From contig CAZEPM010000004.1 of NCBI GenBank assembly GCA_964514145.1, positions 1 through 47,616 of the forward strand: 47,616 nucleotides of DNA. The letters are read 5' to 3'. The translations under genes were made by a program, and so were the position numbers. Below are positions 15,201-23,626 of this stretch, one piece after another. The DNA is from Phocaeicola_A sp964514145 (GTDB lineage: Bacteria; Bacteroidota; Bacteroidia; Bacteroidales; Bacteroidaceae). The notes beneath the pieces were generated by a model. It did not search any database, was not told the origin of the DNA, and worked only from the letters and a program-made list of their open reading frames with translations. Position 1 is the first letter of the stretch, and every line of letters starts with the position of its first letter.

Positions 15201-15248
15201 GCGTGTAGACAGCAGAGCGATTAAGGCAGCCTGCACAGCCGTATGAAA

Positions 15249-15881
15249 TCAGTCAATATACTGAATTTTGTTCATGTTGCGGGTTTGGGATGCCGGAGTC
15301 TCATCCGGGTAGCCGAACACAATGGCATAGAGCAGTTTATGTGTTTCAGGCAGTTTGAGGCGTTTCAGCCAGTCGCCGGCTTGCGGAGTTCCCAGGAAAC
15401 GGGCAATCCCGCCTAGACAGCACGAACCGATGCCCATAGATTGCGCGGCGAGGATCATGTTTTCGCCCAGTAACCCGCAGTCCACCTGCGAGAGGTCGTA
15501 CGTCGTGTCGTAGGCAATCAGCACGACAACGGGTGCGCCAAAAAAAGCCTGTCGGGGTCTGCTTTGGCTGGCATTATAGAGTGAGTCTATTTCGTTTAGC
15601 GCCTGCGGATTGTCGATGACGCGTATTTCCCACGATTCGCGGTGCATGCCGTTGGGAGCGAATACGCCGCATTTGAGAATCTGATTGAGTGTGTCGCGTG
15701 AGATGGGTTGCGGTTTGTATTTGCGGATGCTGCGGCGCGTCATGATGGTTTCGATGACGTTGTCGCTTGCACTGACCTGCTCGTTGTCGGCTGCGCCGAT
15801 CGATGAACTTTGTGCTGTTTGCACACAACAGCACAGGGCTACGATGCTTAGTGCTAACACGGATAGTTTGATTCGTTTCAT
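15249..15881 (-). CDS. Exported nitroreductase family protein
   Basis: The enzyme core is a normal FMN-binding nitroreductase (oxygen-insensitive NAD(P)H type): TRRSIRKYKP near the N-terminus, FAPNGMHRESWEIRVI, and DCGLLGENMILAAQSMGIGSCCLGG for flavin binding. Upstream of it, starting at M (15881), is a signal-peptide-like sequence with KR, a hydrophobic core (LSVLALSIVAL) and CCC, which suggests export and possibly lipidation, though the lipobox is not canonical. No twin-arginine motif is present, so how FMN would be loaded is unclear. A longer in-frame start exists at 15911 but would spoil the signal peptide. The natural electron acceptor is unknown. Confidence 0.85.
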   Translation of the reverse strand: MKRIKLSVLALSIVALCCCVQTAQSSSIGAADNEQVSASDNVIETIMTRRSIRKYKPQPISRDTLNQILKCGVFAPNGMHRESWEIRVIDNPQALNEIDSLYNASQSRPRQAFFGAPVVVLIAYDTTYDLSQVDCGLLGENMILAAQSMGIGSCCLGGIARFLGTPQAGDWLKRLKLPETHKLLYAIVFGYPDETPASQTRNMNKIQYID

Positions 15882-15954
15882 AAGCCTTGTTGTTATTAAA
15901 TGATAGATCATTACTTATATCAAATCAAAGGTAAGAAAAATCTTTGGCATCTTT

Positions 15955-15985
15955 TTTGCGTTTTTTGTTAAATATGCTACTTTTG
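15955..15985 (+). promoter_or_regulatory. Promoter of the ABC importer operon
   Basis: TTTG at 15955-15958, a 19-base spacer and TACTTTTG at 15978-15985 match the Bacteroidales promoter. Transcription would begin near 15992, leaving a leader of about 145 bases before the ATG at 16136. I looked for cobalamin and TPP riboswitch boxes in the leader and found none. Confidence 0.7.
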
Positions 15986-16135
15986 TGCTAATTATTAGCT
16001 GTTTGTGTCGGCGTTTGGAGTTGATGCTCGGGCGGTTTGGCAGGCCTCTTTGTTCGGTTTGTGGCGCAAGGAGGGTGGAGTTGACCGTATCCGTTGTTCT
16101 TGCCGGCAGAATGAAATTCCGTATAAACATAAATC

Positions 16136-17308
16136 ATGATGAGGATTCGAAAAAGGTCACTTTGTGAGCAAGCCGTGTGGCTGGTTGTGTGTGGTTTGAT
16201 GCTGTTCGTGTGGGATGCCTGTTCGTTGCGTCGTGAAGCCGCCGGACAAGATGCTTTTGAGAACGATGTCTATCTTCCGCGTCATGCAACCGGTTTCCGG
16301 ATCAAGGGACTAGCCGAAGGGAAAAGCACACTTGTCTGCATCGGCAATCCGTGGCAGGGGGCTGAAGACGTGGAGCAGGCATATTTTATCCGCCGTGAGA
16401 ACGAAGCGGTGCCCGATGGCTTCGACGGAGTGGTGATACCGGCCGGTGTGCGCAGGGTGGTCTGTATGTCGTCCGGTTATGTGGCTATGCTCGATGCGTT
16501 GGGGCTGGCCGAGTGTGTGGTCGGTGTTTCGGGACTCGATTTTATCCATTGTCCGACCATCGTAGCACGCCGTGACAGTGTATGCGAAATGGGTGTGGAA
16601 ATAGACTACGAACAATTGTTGACGCTCAAACCGGACGTCGTGATGCTCTACGGAGTGAACGAAGGGCAGACACTATTGACCGACAAGCTGACAGAATTAG
16701 GTATACCTTATATATACATTGGAGAATATCTCGAAGAAACGCCGTTGGGCAAAGCCGAGTGGCTGCGAGTGGTAGCCGAGCTGACCGACACGCCGGAACG
16801 GGGCGAACAGGTGTTCAACGGGATCGAAGACCGCTACAATGCCTTGTGTGAGCAGGTCAACGGAGTGACTGAGCGCCCATCGGTGATGTTTAATACCCCG
16901 TGGAACGACACTTGGTTCATGCCTTCCCCACGCAACTATATGGTCGCCTTTGTCGAGGATGCCGGTGGCCGCTATGTCTATACGCAGGCTTCAGGAGCAT
17001 CGGCCTCGTCTTCAACTGTCGGGCTAGAAACGGCTTATGCTTTGCTCAATGAAGCCGATGTTTGGCTGAATCCCGGCTCTGTCACGACTTTAGACGAGCT
17101 GATTGCTCAAAATTCTCATTTTGCAAACGCAAAAGCCGTGCGCCGGCATACGGTCTACAACAACAATCTTCGCCTGAATGCATACGGCGGAAACGATTTT
17201 TGGGAATCCTCGGTGGTTTATCCGGATCGTGTGTTGCGCGATCTGATTACGATTCTTCATCCGGAGATTCTTTCGGAAGAGTTCTGTTATTATCGCCGTT
17301 TGAACTGA
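16136..17308 (+). CDS. ABC transporter substrate-binding lipoprotein (BtuF/FecB type)
   Basis: This 390-residue protein has a lipoprotein signal (WDAC, lipidated at about C29) and the two-lobed cluster A-II binding-protein fold used for iron-siderophore, haem and cobalamin uptake. Recognisable blocks are RRVVCMSSGYVAMLDALG, YEQLLTLKPDVVMLYG and YGGNDFWESSVVYPDRVLRDL. It is followed by the matching permease (6 bases later) and ATPase. The ligand cannot be determined from sequence. Position near the hmu operon suggests a tetrapyrrole or iron chelate, and cobalamin is equally possible. Two ATG codons in tandem (16136, 16139) leave the start uncertain by one residue. Confidence 0.88.
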   Translation: MMRIRKRSLCEQAVWLVVCGLMLFVWDACSLRREAAGQDAFENDVYLPRHATGFRIKGLAEGKSTLVCIGNPWQGAEDVEQAYFIRRENEAVPDGFDGVVIPAGVRRVVCMSSGYVAMLDALGLAECVVGVSGLDFIHCPTIVARRDSVCEMGVEIDYEQLLTLKPDVVMLYGVNEGQTLLTDKLTELGIPYIYIGEYLEETPLGKAEWLRVVAELTDTPERGEQVFNGIEDRYNALCEQVNGVTERPSVMFNTPWNDTWFMPSPRNYMVAFVEDAGGRYVYTQASGASASSSTVGLETAYALLNEADVWLNPGSVTTLDELIAQNSHFANAKAVRRHTVYNNNLRLNAYGGNDFWESSVVYPDRVLRDLITILHPEILSEEFCYYRRLN

Positions 17309-17314
17309 TTTACC

Positions 17315-18322
17315 ATGTTTCCCGCTCGTTCATTTGCCGGTTTTTTGTGGTTGTGTGTGTGCATCGTCTTGTTGTTTGGACTGAACTTGTTATTAGGCGA
17401 TTCTTATCTTGCTCCCTCTCGGGTCTGGGCTGTGTTGACAGGTGGCGAGGTCGATGAATTGGGGCGTTACATCGTGCTCAACGTACGTTTGGTACGGGTG
17501 TTGGTAGCGGTGTTGGTCGGAATTGCTCTCTCGGTCAGTGGTCTCCAGATGCAGACCGTCTTTCAGAACCCTTTGGCTGATCCTTATTTGCTCGGCGTAA
17601 GTTCCGGTGCCGGATTGGGCGTTGCGCTTTTCATCTTGGGAGCTCCTCTCTTGGGCATGGCATCAACTTCATGGCTTCAGACGCTGGGTGTAGCCGGAGC
17701 CGGTTGGGCAGGTGCTTCTGTCATCTTGCTGGGTGTAGCTGTGATGAGTCGTAAACTGAAGAGTGTGATGGGCGTACTCATTCTGGGTGTGATGACGGGC
17801 TATGTGGCCGGCGCATTGATTCAGGTGTTGCAATACCTCAGTTCGGCGGAACAGTTGAAATTGTTCACTCTGTGGTCGATGGGTTCATTGGGACATATCA
17901 CGGTCGTAAAACTCTGGGTGATGATACCGATGGTCGCGGCAGGCGTGTTGCTTTCTGTCTGGAACATCAAGTCACTCAACCTGTTGTTGTTGGGTGAACA
18001 CTACGCCACAACGATGGGACTCAATGTACGCCGTTCGAGAACTCTGATTTTTTTCTCCGTGATGTTGCTCACCGGAACCGTCACCGCATTCTGTGGTCCA
18101 GTCGGATTTATTGGTCTGGCCGTTCCGCACATCGCGCGTGTCTTGTTTCGTCAGGCCGACCATCGGGTGTTGTTGCCGGCCTCCATCTTGGTCGGAGTGG
18201 CCGCCATGCTGCTGTGTGACGTGATTGCCAAGACACTGGCACTTCCCGTCAACTGCATCACGGCGCTGCTGGGTGTACCGGTAATCATAGGAGTTATTCT
18301 GAAAAACATGCGCATGCGATGA
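17315..18322 (+). CDS. FecCD/BtuC family ABC transporter permease
   Basis: The 335-residue membrane protein has the ten-helix plan of the FecCD/BtuC family. Diagnostic blocks are RVLVAVLVGIALSVSGLQMQTVFQNPLADPYLLGVSSGAGLG near the N-terminus (in parts) and GPVGFIGLAVPHIAR with a following arginine-rich loop, which contacts the ATPase. It would form the homodimeric channel for the upstream binding protein's ligand. The last four bases overlap the start of the ATPase gene (ATGA), so they are translated together. Confidence 0.92.
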   Translation: MFPARSFAGFLWLCVCIVLLFGLNLLLGDSYLAPSRVWAVLTGGEVDELGRYIVLNVRLVRVLVAVLVGIALSVSGLQMQTVFQNPLADPYLLGVSSGAGLGVALFILGAPLLGMASTSWLQTLGVAGAGWAGASVILLGVAVMSRKLKSVMGVLILGVMTGYVAGALIQVLQYLSSAEQLKLFTLWSMGSLGHITVVKLWVMIPMVAAGVLLSVWNIKSLNLLLLGEHYATTMGLNVRRSRTLIFFSVMLLTGTVTAFCGPVGFIGLAVPHIARVLFRQADHRVLLPASILVGVAAMLLCDVIAKTLALPVNCITALLGVPVIIGVILKNMRMR

Positions 18323-19095
18323 TTGAAATAAAGCAACTGACCATAGGATATAAGCACAACATTTTGTTGGATGGCGTGACAACGACGGTCGGATCGGGTC
18401 GGCTGATTGCTTTGTTGGGGCGTAACGGCTGCGGAAAGTCTACGTTGCTCCGCACACTGGCCGGGCTGGAGCGTCCGTTGGCAGGTGAGGTTTGGTTAGC
18501 CGGACAAGCACAGTCGACACTCTCGGTAGATGCACAGTCGCGACTGGTAAGTCTGGTGACAACCGAACGAGTCGGGATTTCCAATTTGCGGGTCTGGGAT
18601 GTTGTGGCAATGGGACGTGCGCCCTATACCAACTGGCTGGGCTGGTTGCGGAAGGAAGACAAGCATGCCGTGATGCAAGCATTGGGTGCAACCGGAATGG
18701 AAGCTTATGCTGACCGAACAATCGACCGTCTTTCGGACGGAGAATGCCAGCGGGTGATGATTGCCCGTGCGTTGGCACAAGATACGCCTATCGTTCTGCT
18801 TGACGAGCCGACTTCGTTTCTCGACCTTCCCAATCGATATGAACTTTGTTTGTTGCTCAAGCGCGTAGCCGAAACACACAACAAGTGTGTTCTTTTTTCT
18901 ACCCATGAACTTGAGATTGCACTCACCTTGTGTGATCTTATTTTACTCATCGATTCCCCCTACTTATACAATTTGCCTACGCTGGAAATGGTGAGGAGCG
19001 GGCATATTGAACGGTTGTTTCAGAACGAGGCGGCAGGTTTCGATGCCGAGGCTTGGATGGCCGGACGCAGAGCTATGCGCCTGACAGATAAGTAG
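18319..19095 (+). CDS. ABC transporter ATP-binding protein (FecE/BtuD type)
   Basis: This 258-residue ATPase drives the preceding importer. Walker A is GRNGCGKST at 34-42, the signature is LSDGECQRVMIARAL (LSDGE as usual for this subfamily), Walker B is IVLLDEPTSFLDL, and the switch histidine is in FSTHELE. All catalytic residues are present. The start overlaps the permease stop by four bases. It is the last gene of the operon and is followed by a bidirectional terminator at 19196-19238. Confidence 0.94.
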   Translation: MIEIKQLTIGYKHNILLDGVTTTVGSGRLIALLGRNGCGKSTLLRTLAGLERPLAGEVWLAGQAQSTLSVDAQSRLVSLVTTERVGISNLRVWDVVAMGRAPYTNWLGWLRKEDKHAVMQALGATGMEAYADRTIDRLSDGECQRVMIARALAQDTPIVLLDEPTSFLDLPNRYELCLLLKRVAETHNKCVLFSTHELEIALTLCDLILLIDSPYLYNLPTLEMVRSGHIERLFQNEAAGFDAEAWMAGRRAMRLTDK

Positions 19096-19195
19096 ACCTT
19101 GGCGTTCTGTTTTGTCTGTCAGACCCATATTCGCCTTGTTGACCGGCTGTCGCTACAACCTTGGATACACCGGGTCAAAAGTAACGCCACACACA

Positions 19196-19238
19196 AAGAG
19201 CAAACTTCCTAGCCTCACTTGGCTGAAAGTTTGCTCTT
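19196..19238. terminator. Bidirectional terminator between ABC operon and arg cluster
   Basis: AAGAGCAAACTT at 19196-19207 and AAGTTTGCTCTT at 19227-19238 form a perfect 12-bp stem, extended inside by AGCC/GGCT (19211-19214 with 19221-19224). The stem ends in AAGAG on one side and CTCTT plus pyrimidines on the other. It lies between convergent transcripts and can serve both. Confidence 0.85.
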
Positions 19239-19278
19239 CTCCTTCGATTCTTCTCTCTTTATAGACGGATGAGTTTGC

Positions 19279-20406
19279 TCACTGGAGCACTGCCTTAAGC
19301 CGGTTCAAGAAATCTTGTGCCTCGTCTATTGTGAGACAGAGCGGTGGAAGCAAACGGATGACGTGCGTACCACTGGCACCCGTAAACACATGTTGCTCGT
19401 AGATCAGCCGTTTGCGGAGGGCTTGTGTCGGTTCTTCAAATTCGATGCCAATCATCAATCCCTTGCCGCGCACCTCGCGTATGCCCGGAATGAGGCTGAG
19501 TCCCGTGAGCAGGTATTCACCTACTCGGGCTGCGTTTTCTATCAGTTGTTCTTGTTCCATTACGTCGAGCACGGCTAGAGCAGCGGCACACGCCAGATGG
19601 TTTCCGCCGAAGGTGGTTCCCAACTGGCCGTAAACAGGTTTGAACATCGGGCTGATTAGCAGGCCGCTCATGGGGAATCCGTTACCGATGCCCTTGGCTA
19701 CGGTAATCAGGTCCGGTCGGATACCGGCATATTGGTGGGCGAAAAATTTGCCGCTGCGACCGTATCCCGACTGTATTTCGTCGAGAATCAAAACCGTTTG
19801 CGTCTCGCTACACAGCCGGCGTGTCTCTTGTAAAAACTCGGTGGTTGGGATGCGGATACCGCCAACTCCCTGAATGCCTTCGATGATCACAGCGCACACA
19901 TCGCCTTTGCTCAGCTCGTTGCGAAGTGCCTGTATGTCGTTTAGCTCCAGATAGACCACGTGCCCGTTGTTGTTGATGGGCGATATGATTTTCGGATTGT
20001 CTGTTACTTCGACGGCTAGTGAGGTGCGTCCGTGAAATGCTTTGCCAAACGACACGACTTTCGTACGCCCATTGTAGAACGAAGCGAGCTTTAGTGCGTT
20101 TTCATTGGCTTCTGCTCCCGAGTTAATCAGAAACAGACTGTAATCGTCATATCCGCAAGCCGCTCCCAGCCGGCGAGCCAGTTCTTTTTGCAAAGGATTG
20201 ATGACCGAGTTCGAATAGAACCCCAGTGTGCTTACTTGGCGGTTGACCATTTCTATGTAGTGTGGGTGTGAGTGTCCGATAGAAATGACGGCATGTCCGC
20301 CATAGAGGTCTAGATATTCGGTTCCTTTGTCGTCCCACACGTGGCAACCTTTGCCTTTGACGATGCTGATATCAAAAAGAGGATATACGTCGAATAAGTT
20401 CATCAT
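19279..20406 (-). CDS. argD: Acylornithine aminotransferase ArgD
   Basis: ArgD is a PLP enzyme that converts acylglutamate semialdehyde to acylornithine in arginine synthesis. The 375-residue protein has GGHAVISIGHSHP near the N-terminus, the INSGAEANENALKLA cofactor block, LDEIQSGYGRSGKFFAHQ with the PLP aspartate, and the lysine in AKGIGNGFPMSG. Two ATG codons (20406 and 20403) differ by one residue. In Bacteroides arginine synthesis runs through N-succinyl rather than N-acetyl intermediates, so the acyl group here is probably succinyl, which is knowledge of relatives rather than seen here. It is the last gene of the minus-strand arg cluster, 105 bases after argC. Confidence 0.95.
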   Translation of the reverse strand: MMNLFDVYPLFDISIVKGKGCHVWDDKGTEYLDLYGGHAVISIGHSHPHYIEMVNRQVSTLGFYSNSVINPLQKELARRLGAACGYDDYSLFLINSGAEANENALKLASFYNGRTKVVSFGKAFHGRTSLAVEVTDNPKIISPINNNGHVVYLELNDIQALRNELSKGDVCAVIIEGIQGVGGIRIPTTEFLQETRRLCSETQTVLILDEIQSGYGRSGKFFAHQYAGIRPDLITVAKGIGNGFPMSGLLISPMFKPVYGQLGTTFGGNHLACAAALAVLDVMEQEQLIENAARVGEYLLTGLSLIPGIREVRGKGLMIGIEFEEPTQALRKRLIYEQHVFTGASGTHVIRLLPPLCLTIDEAQDFLNRLKAVLQ

Positions 20407-20439
20407 TATAATAAATTCATCGTTAAAATAGAAAGAACG

Positions 20440-20493
20440 GAAGGCTGCATACCGTTTGCGGACAAGCTTTGCGGTGGTCTGTTTCCAGCCTTC
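20440..20493 (-). repeat. Inverted repeat between argC and argD
   Basis: GAAGGCTG at 20440-20447 is complementary to CAGCCTTC at 20486-20493, with a 38-base loop that holds a weaker ACCG/CGGT pairing. In the minus-strand transcript it forms a hairpin ahead of argD. It has no T-run and may be an mRNA processing or stability element. Confidence 0.4.
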
Positions 20494-20511
20494 AATTCCG
20501 TTGACAGGTTT

Positions 20512-21480
20512 TTAGAAAGCGCTCGGTTTCAACCGCAGTCCGACGGTCTCTTCAAGGTTGAATAATAGGTTCATGTTGTGCACAGCCTGACCACTGGCTC
20601 CTTTCAGCAGGTTGTCGATGCATGAAATAATCAGCAGTTTGTTGCCGTGTTTTTCAAGATGGAGCAAGCATTTGTTGGTGTTGATTACTTGCTTCAGGTC
20701 GATGTTCTCCTTGACAACGTGCGTGAAAGAGTCTTTGGCATAATAGTCTATGTAGAGTGTCTCGAGTTCTTCGAGCGACACTTTGGTTTTGACTACGATG
20801 GTTGCAAAAATGCCTCGGGCAAAATCACCGCGATAGGGGATGAAATCGATTTCCGAGTGGAAGCTGTTTTGCAGTTGGCAGAGCGACTGTCTGATTTCGG
20901 GCACATGCTGATGCTCGAATGCCTTGTAGACACTCAGGTTGTTGTTGCGCCAACTGAAATGACTGGTTGCACCGGGCTTGACGCCGGCACCCGTGCTGCC
21001 CGTGATGGCATTGATCATGATGTCGTCGTTGAGCATCAGATGTTTGGCCAGCGGGAGTAGTCCCAACTGTATGCACGTAGCGAAACATCCCGGATTGGCT
21101 ACGTACTTGCTTTTGCAAATCATGCGCCGGTTGAGTTCCGGAAGTCCGTAAACAAAACTGTGATTGTCGCTCTTGATGCGATAGTCCATCGAGAGATCTA
21201 TGATTTTGATATGCTCGGGAATGTTGTGGCATTCAAGAAACTTACGCGTGTCGCCATGTGCCGTGCAGAAGAATAACAAATCTATTTCGTCAAGCTTCAG
21301 CGTGTTGGTGAAGGTCAGATCAGTCTCGCCATACAATCCCTCGTGTACTTCGGTAATGGGATGACCGGCGTGACTGTTGCTGTGGATGAAAATGATTTCA
21401 GCATCCGGATGATTGATGAGCAGGCGGATGAGTTCGCCGGCTGTGTATCCGGCTCCGCCTATGATACCTATTTTGATCAT
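20512..21480 (-). CDS. argC: N-acyl-gamma-glutamyl-phosphate reductase ArgC
   Basis: ArgC reduces acylglutamyl phosphate to the semialdehyde with NADPH. The 322-residue protein begins MIKIGIIGGAGYTAGEL with the Rossmann GxxGxxG, has the catalytic cysteine in NPGCFAT (C132) and the active-site histidine region EHQHVPEI. I chose ATG 21480: an open frame extends 50 residues upstream but that stretch is the out-of-frame reading of pspC. The ATG overlaps the TGA of the intact pspC C-terminal frame as ATGA, which implies coupling with that gene. Confidence 0.96.
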   Translation of the reverse strand: MIKIGIIGGAGYTAGELIRLLINHPDAEIIFIHSNSHAGHPITEVHEGLYGETDLTFTNTLKLDEIDLLFFCTAHGDTRKFLECHNIPEHIKIIDLSMDYRIKSDNHSFVYGLPELNRRMICKSKYVANPGCFATCIQLGLLPLAKHLMLNDDIMINAITGSTGAGVKPGATSHFSWRNNNLSVYKAFEHQHVPEIRQSLCQLQNSFHSEIDFIPYRGDFARGIFATIVVKTKVSLEELETLYIDYYAKDSFTHVVKENIDLKQVINTNKCLLHLEKHGNKLLIISCIDNLLKGASGQAVHNMNLLFNLEETVGLRLKPSAF

Positions 21481-21673
21481 ATGTTTTTGTCTACTGAAAT
21501 AATGAGGCAAAAGATAATGTAGATGATGACTCCGGCAAATGCCGTAAAGAAGCTGAATAACACATAGATAACACGATTGATTGTCGGGCCGAGATTGAAA
21601 TAGCGGGAAAGCCTGCACATACGCCGGCAATCATGCGTCCGTTTGCGGGTCTGGTCAGCTTTTTTTCTGTCAT
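21477..21673 (-). pseudogene. PspC domain protein with a one-base frameshift
   Basis: ATG at 21673 opens MTEKKLTRPANGRMIAGVCAG, the start of a PspC domain. The frame then loses sense and stops at 21491. In the -1 frame the rest of the domain continues perfectly as LSRYFNLGPTINRVIYVLF, then a hydrophobic helix and SVDKNI, ending in TGA at 21479-21477. The join lies at 21607-21614, where one base seems missing (intact product 65 residues). The start is 1 base beyond the argG stop and the end overlaps argC, so the gene was an integral part of this operon. It could be a recent mutation, a sequencing error or, less likely, a programmed shift. Confidence 0.88.
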
Positions 21674-21674
21674 G

Positions 21675-22886
21675 TTAAATGTCTTCCTCTGTTTTATGAA
21701 TTGAATAATAAGCGCGTAGCGGTGTAGAGAGTACTTTGATGAAACCTTTGGCTTCGTCGGCTGTCCAGCCCTTTTGTGTTTCGCCATATTCTCCGAACTT
21801 GTTCTTGACAAGGTCGTCGTTCGATTCTACGCCGACAGTCGAAAACGAGAGTGGGCGTAGTTCGAGAATCGCCGTACCGTTGACATTGCGTTGCGATTCT
21901 AGCAACATGGCCTCGATGTCGCGCATGACAGGTTCCAAATATTGGCTTTCGTGGAGGAACATGCCATACCAATTGGCCACTTGGTCTTTCCAGTATTGTT
22001 GCCATTTGCTCAGCGTGTATTTTTCCAGAAAGCGGTGAGCACCGATAATCAGCATGGGAGCTGCTGCCTCGAAGCCTACACGTCCCTTGATGCCGACAAT
22101 CGTATCGCCTACGTGCATGTCTCGACCAATGCCGTATGCACAGCCGATTTCTTCCACTTTCTGTATGGCTTTGATTTTGTCGGTGAATACTTCGCCGTTG
22201 ACTGCGTGCAGCTCACCTTTCTGAAACTCCAGTCTCAGTTGTTCGCTGCCGGTCTTGGTCACTTGTTTCAGGTAGGCGCTTTCGGGCAGACCTTGAGCCG
22301 AGTCGAGAATTTCGCCGCCGCAAATAGAAGTACCCCAAAGTCCGACGTTGTATGAATACTTCAGTTTCGTGAAGTCGGCTTCGAAGCCATGTTCTTTCAG
22401 GTAGTTGATTTCATATTCGCGGGTGAGAGTCATGTCGCGGGTGAGGGTGATGATTTCGACATTGGGAGCCAGAACAAGAAACGTCATGTCAAAGCGCACC
22501 TGATCATTGCCTGCCCCCGTAGAACCGTGTGCGATGGCTTGTGCGCCGATTTCATTGGCATAGCGGGCAATGGCGAGTGCCTGGAAGATACGTTCCGAGC
22601 TGACAGAGATGGGATATGTGCCGTTGCGCAACACGTTTCCGAAAATCATATACTTAAGGCTCTTTTCGTAGTATTCCTGTGTCACGTCGAGTGTAACATA
22701 TTGTTTGGCACCCAGTTTGTAGGCGTTTTCTTCGTTCTTGCGTAACTGTTCGGCGCTAAATCCGCCGGTGTTGGCACAAGCTGCATAGACTTCGTAGCCT
22801 TTTTCGCGGGCTAGGTACATGACGGTGAACGAGGTGTCGAGACCGCCGCTAAAGGCCACTACTACTTTCTTTTTTTCTTCTTTCAT
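21675..22886 (-). CDS. argG: Argininosuccinate synthase
   Basis: ArgG joins citrulline and aspartate using ATP. The 403-residue protein has the N-type ATP pyrophosphatase loop SGGLDTS at 13-19, the IAHGSTGAGNDQVRFD block, the citrulline/aspartate-binding segment, and a C-terminal oligomerisation helix. Length and motifs are normal. It is the third gene of the arg cluster and is followed 1 base later by the pspC remnant. A GC-rich region with inverted repeats separates it from the upstream acetyltransferase-like gene. Confidence 0.97.
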   Translation of the reverse strand: MKEEKKKVVVAFSGGLDTSFTVMYLAREKGYEVYAACANTGGFSAEQLRKNEENAYKLGAKQYVTLDVTQEYYEKSLKYMIFGNVLRNGTYPISVSSERIFQALAIARYANEIGAQAIAHGSTGAGNDQVRFDMTFLVLAPNVEIITLTRDMTLTREYEINYLKEHGFEADFTKLKYSYNVGLWGTSICGGEILDSAQGLPESAYLKQVTKTGSEQLRLEFQKGELHAVNGEVFTDKIKAIQKVEEIGCAYGIGRDMHVGDTIVGIKGRVGFEAAAPMLIIGAHRFLEKYTLSKWQQYWKDQVANWYGMFLHESQYLEPVMRDIEAMLLESQRNVNGTAILELRPLSFSTVGVESNDDLVKNKFGEYGETQKGWTADEAKGFIKVLSTPLRAYYSIHKTEEDI

Positions 22887-22960
22887 GATTGTTATAATGT
22901 TTTTATGTTTATGTCTGTTTCGCTATGTTGTGATTGCTTTCTGGCAGACCGTTGCGGTTT

Positions 22961-22998
22961 GCTCCGGTGTCGCGGCTTTGTCACCGGCATGTCGGAGC
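22961..22998 (-). repeat. Overlapping inverted repeats between GNAT gene and argG
   Basis: GCTCCG at 22961-22966 pairs with CGGAGC at 22993-22998, and CCGGTG at 22964-22969 pairs with CACCGG at 22982-22987. The two helices share bases, so they are alternative or partly exclusive structures in the leader of argG. An attenuator-like switch is conceivable, but no leader peptide or T-run is seen. Confidence 0.35.
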
Positions 22999-23028
22999 TT
23001 TGTCACGATGTGCCGGCCAGCCGTGTTC

Positions 23029-23580
23029 TTATTTAGGCTCGTCTTGGTGTTTTTCCGGGTCGTAGAGCATGGCCGTGCAGATGCAATATCGGCGTCCTGT
23101 TCGTACCAGCACATCGTGATTGATGCAACCTTCACATCCTTTCCAGAAAGCCTCGTCGTCGGTTAGTTCGGCAAAGGGTACGGGGACGTATCCCAGTTCC
23201 GTATTGATTTTCATGACAGCTCCTCCACTCGTCAGTCCGAAGATTTTGGCGTGTGGCCATCGCAAGCGCGAGAGGGTAAAAGCTGCCCATTTGATGCGTT
23301 TGGCCAATCCTTGCCCGCGAAATTTCTCTACGACAATCAGTCCGGAATTGGCTACATATTGTTTGTTTCCCCAGCTTTCTATGTAGCAGAATCCAGCGAA
23401 TTCGTTGCCGCAGAGGGCAATGATAGCTTTTCCTTCTTTCATTTTTTGTGCTACATATTCGTGTGTTCGTTCGGCGATACCAGTACCTCTTACTTTAGCT
23501 GCGGCTGAGATCGTATCTAAAATCGTATCTACGTAAATCTCGTGTGAGGCATCGGCCACCATAACATCGATTGTTTCCAT
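23029..23580 (-). CDS. GNAT N-acyltransferase of the arginine cluster
   Basis: The 183-residue protein has the GNAT acyl-CoA-binding motif VVEKFRGQGLAKRIK near residue 85 and the surrounding beta strands. Its place between argR and argG, in a cluster that otherwise holds no argA or argJ, makes it a good candidate for the first step, acylation of glutamate (acetyl, or succinyl as expected in Bacteroides). The C-terminal region is cysteine-rich (GCEGCINHD and RYCIC), which is unusual for GNAT enzymes and might bind a metal. The function is inferred mainly from position. Confidence 0.8.
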   Translation of the reverse strand: METIDVMVADASHEIYVDTILDTISAAAKVRGTGIAERTHEYVAQKMKEGKAIIALCGNEFAGFCYIESWGNKQYVANSGLIVVEKFRGQGLAKRIKWAAFTLSRLRWPHAKIFGLTSGGAVMKINTELGYVPVPFAELTDDEAFWKGCEGCINHDVLVRTGRRYCICTAMLYDPEKHQDEPK

Positions 23581-23626
23581 TTCTTTGTCTGTGGTATAAA
23601 TCTTATGAGTTTAGGTTAGTTATATA

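Noticed and set aside
15986..16135. Cobalamin riboswitch in the leader of the ABC importer
   Set aside because: I could not find the conserved B12 box or the core helices, so I do not call it.
21481..21630. 50-residue N-terminal extension of ArgC
   Set aside because: It is an out-of-frame translation of the pspC region; ArgC homology begins at ATG 21480 with the Rossmann motif.
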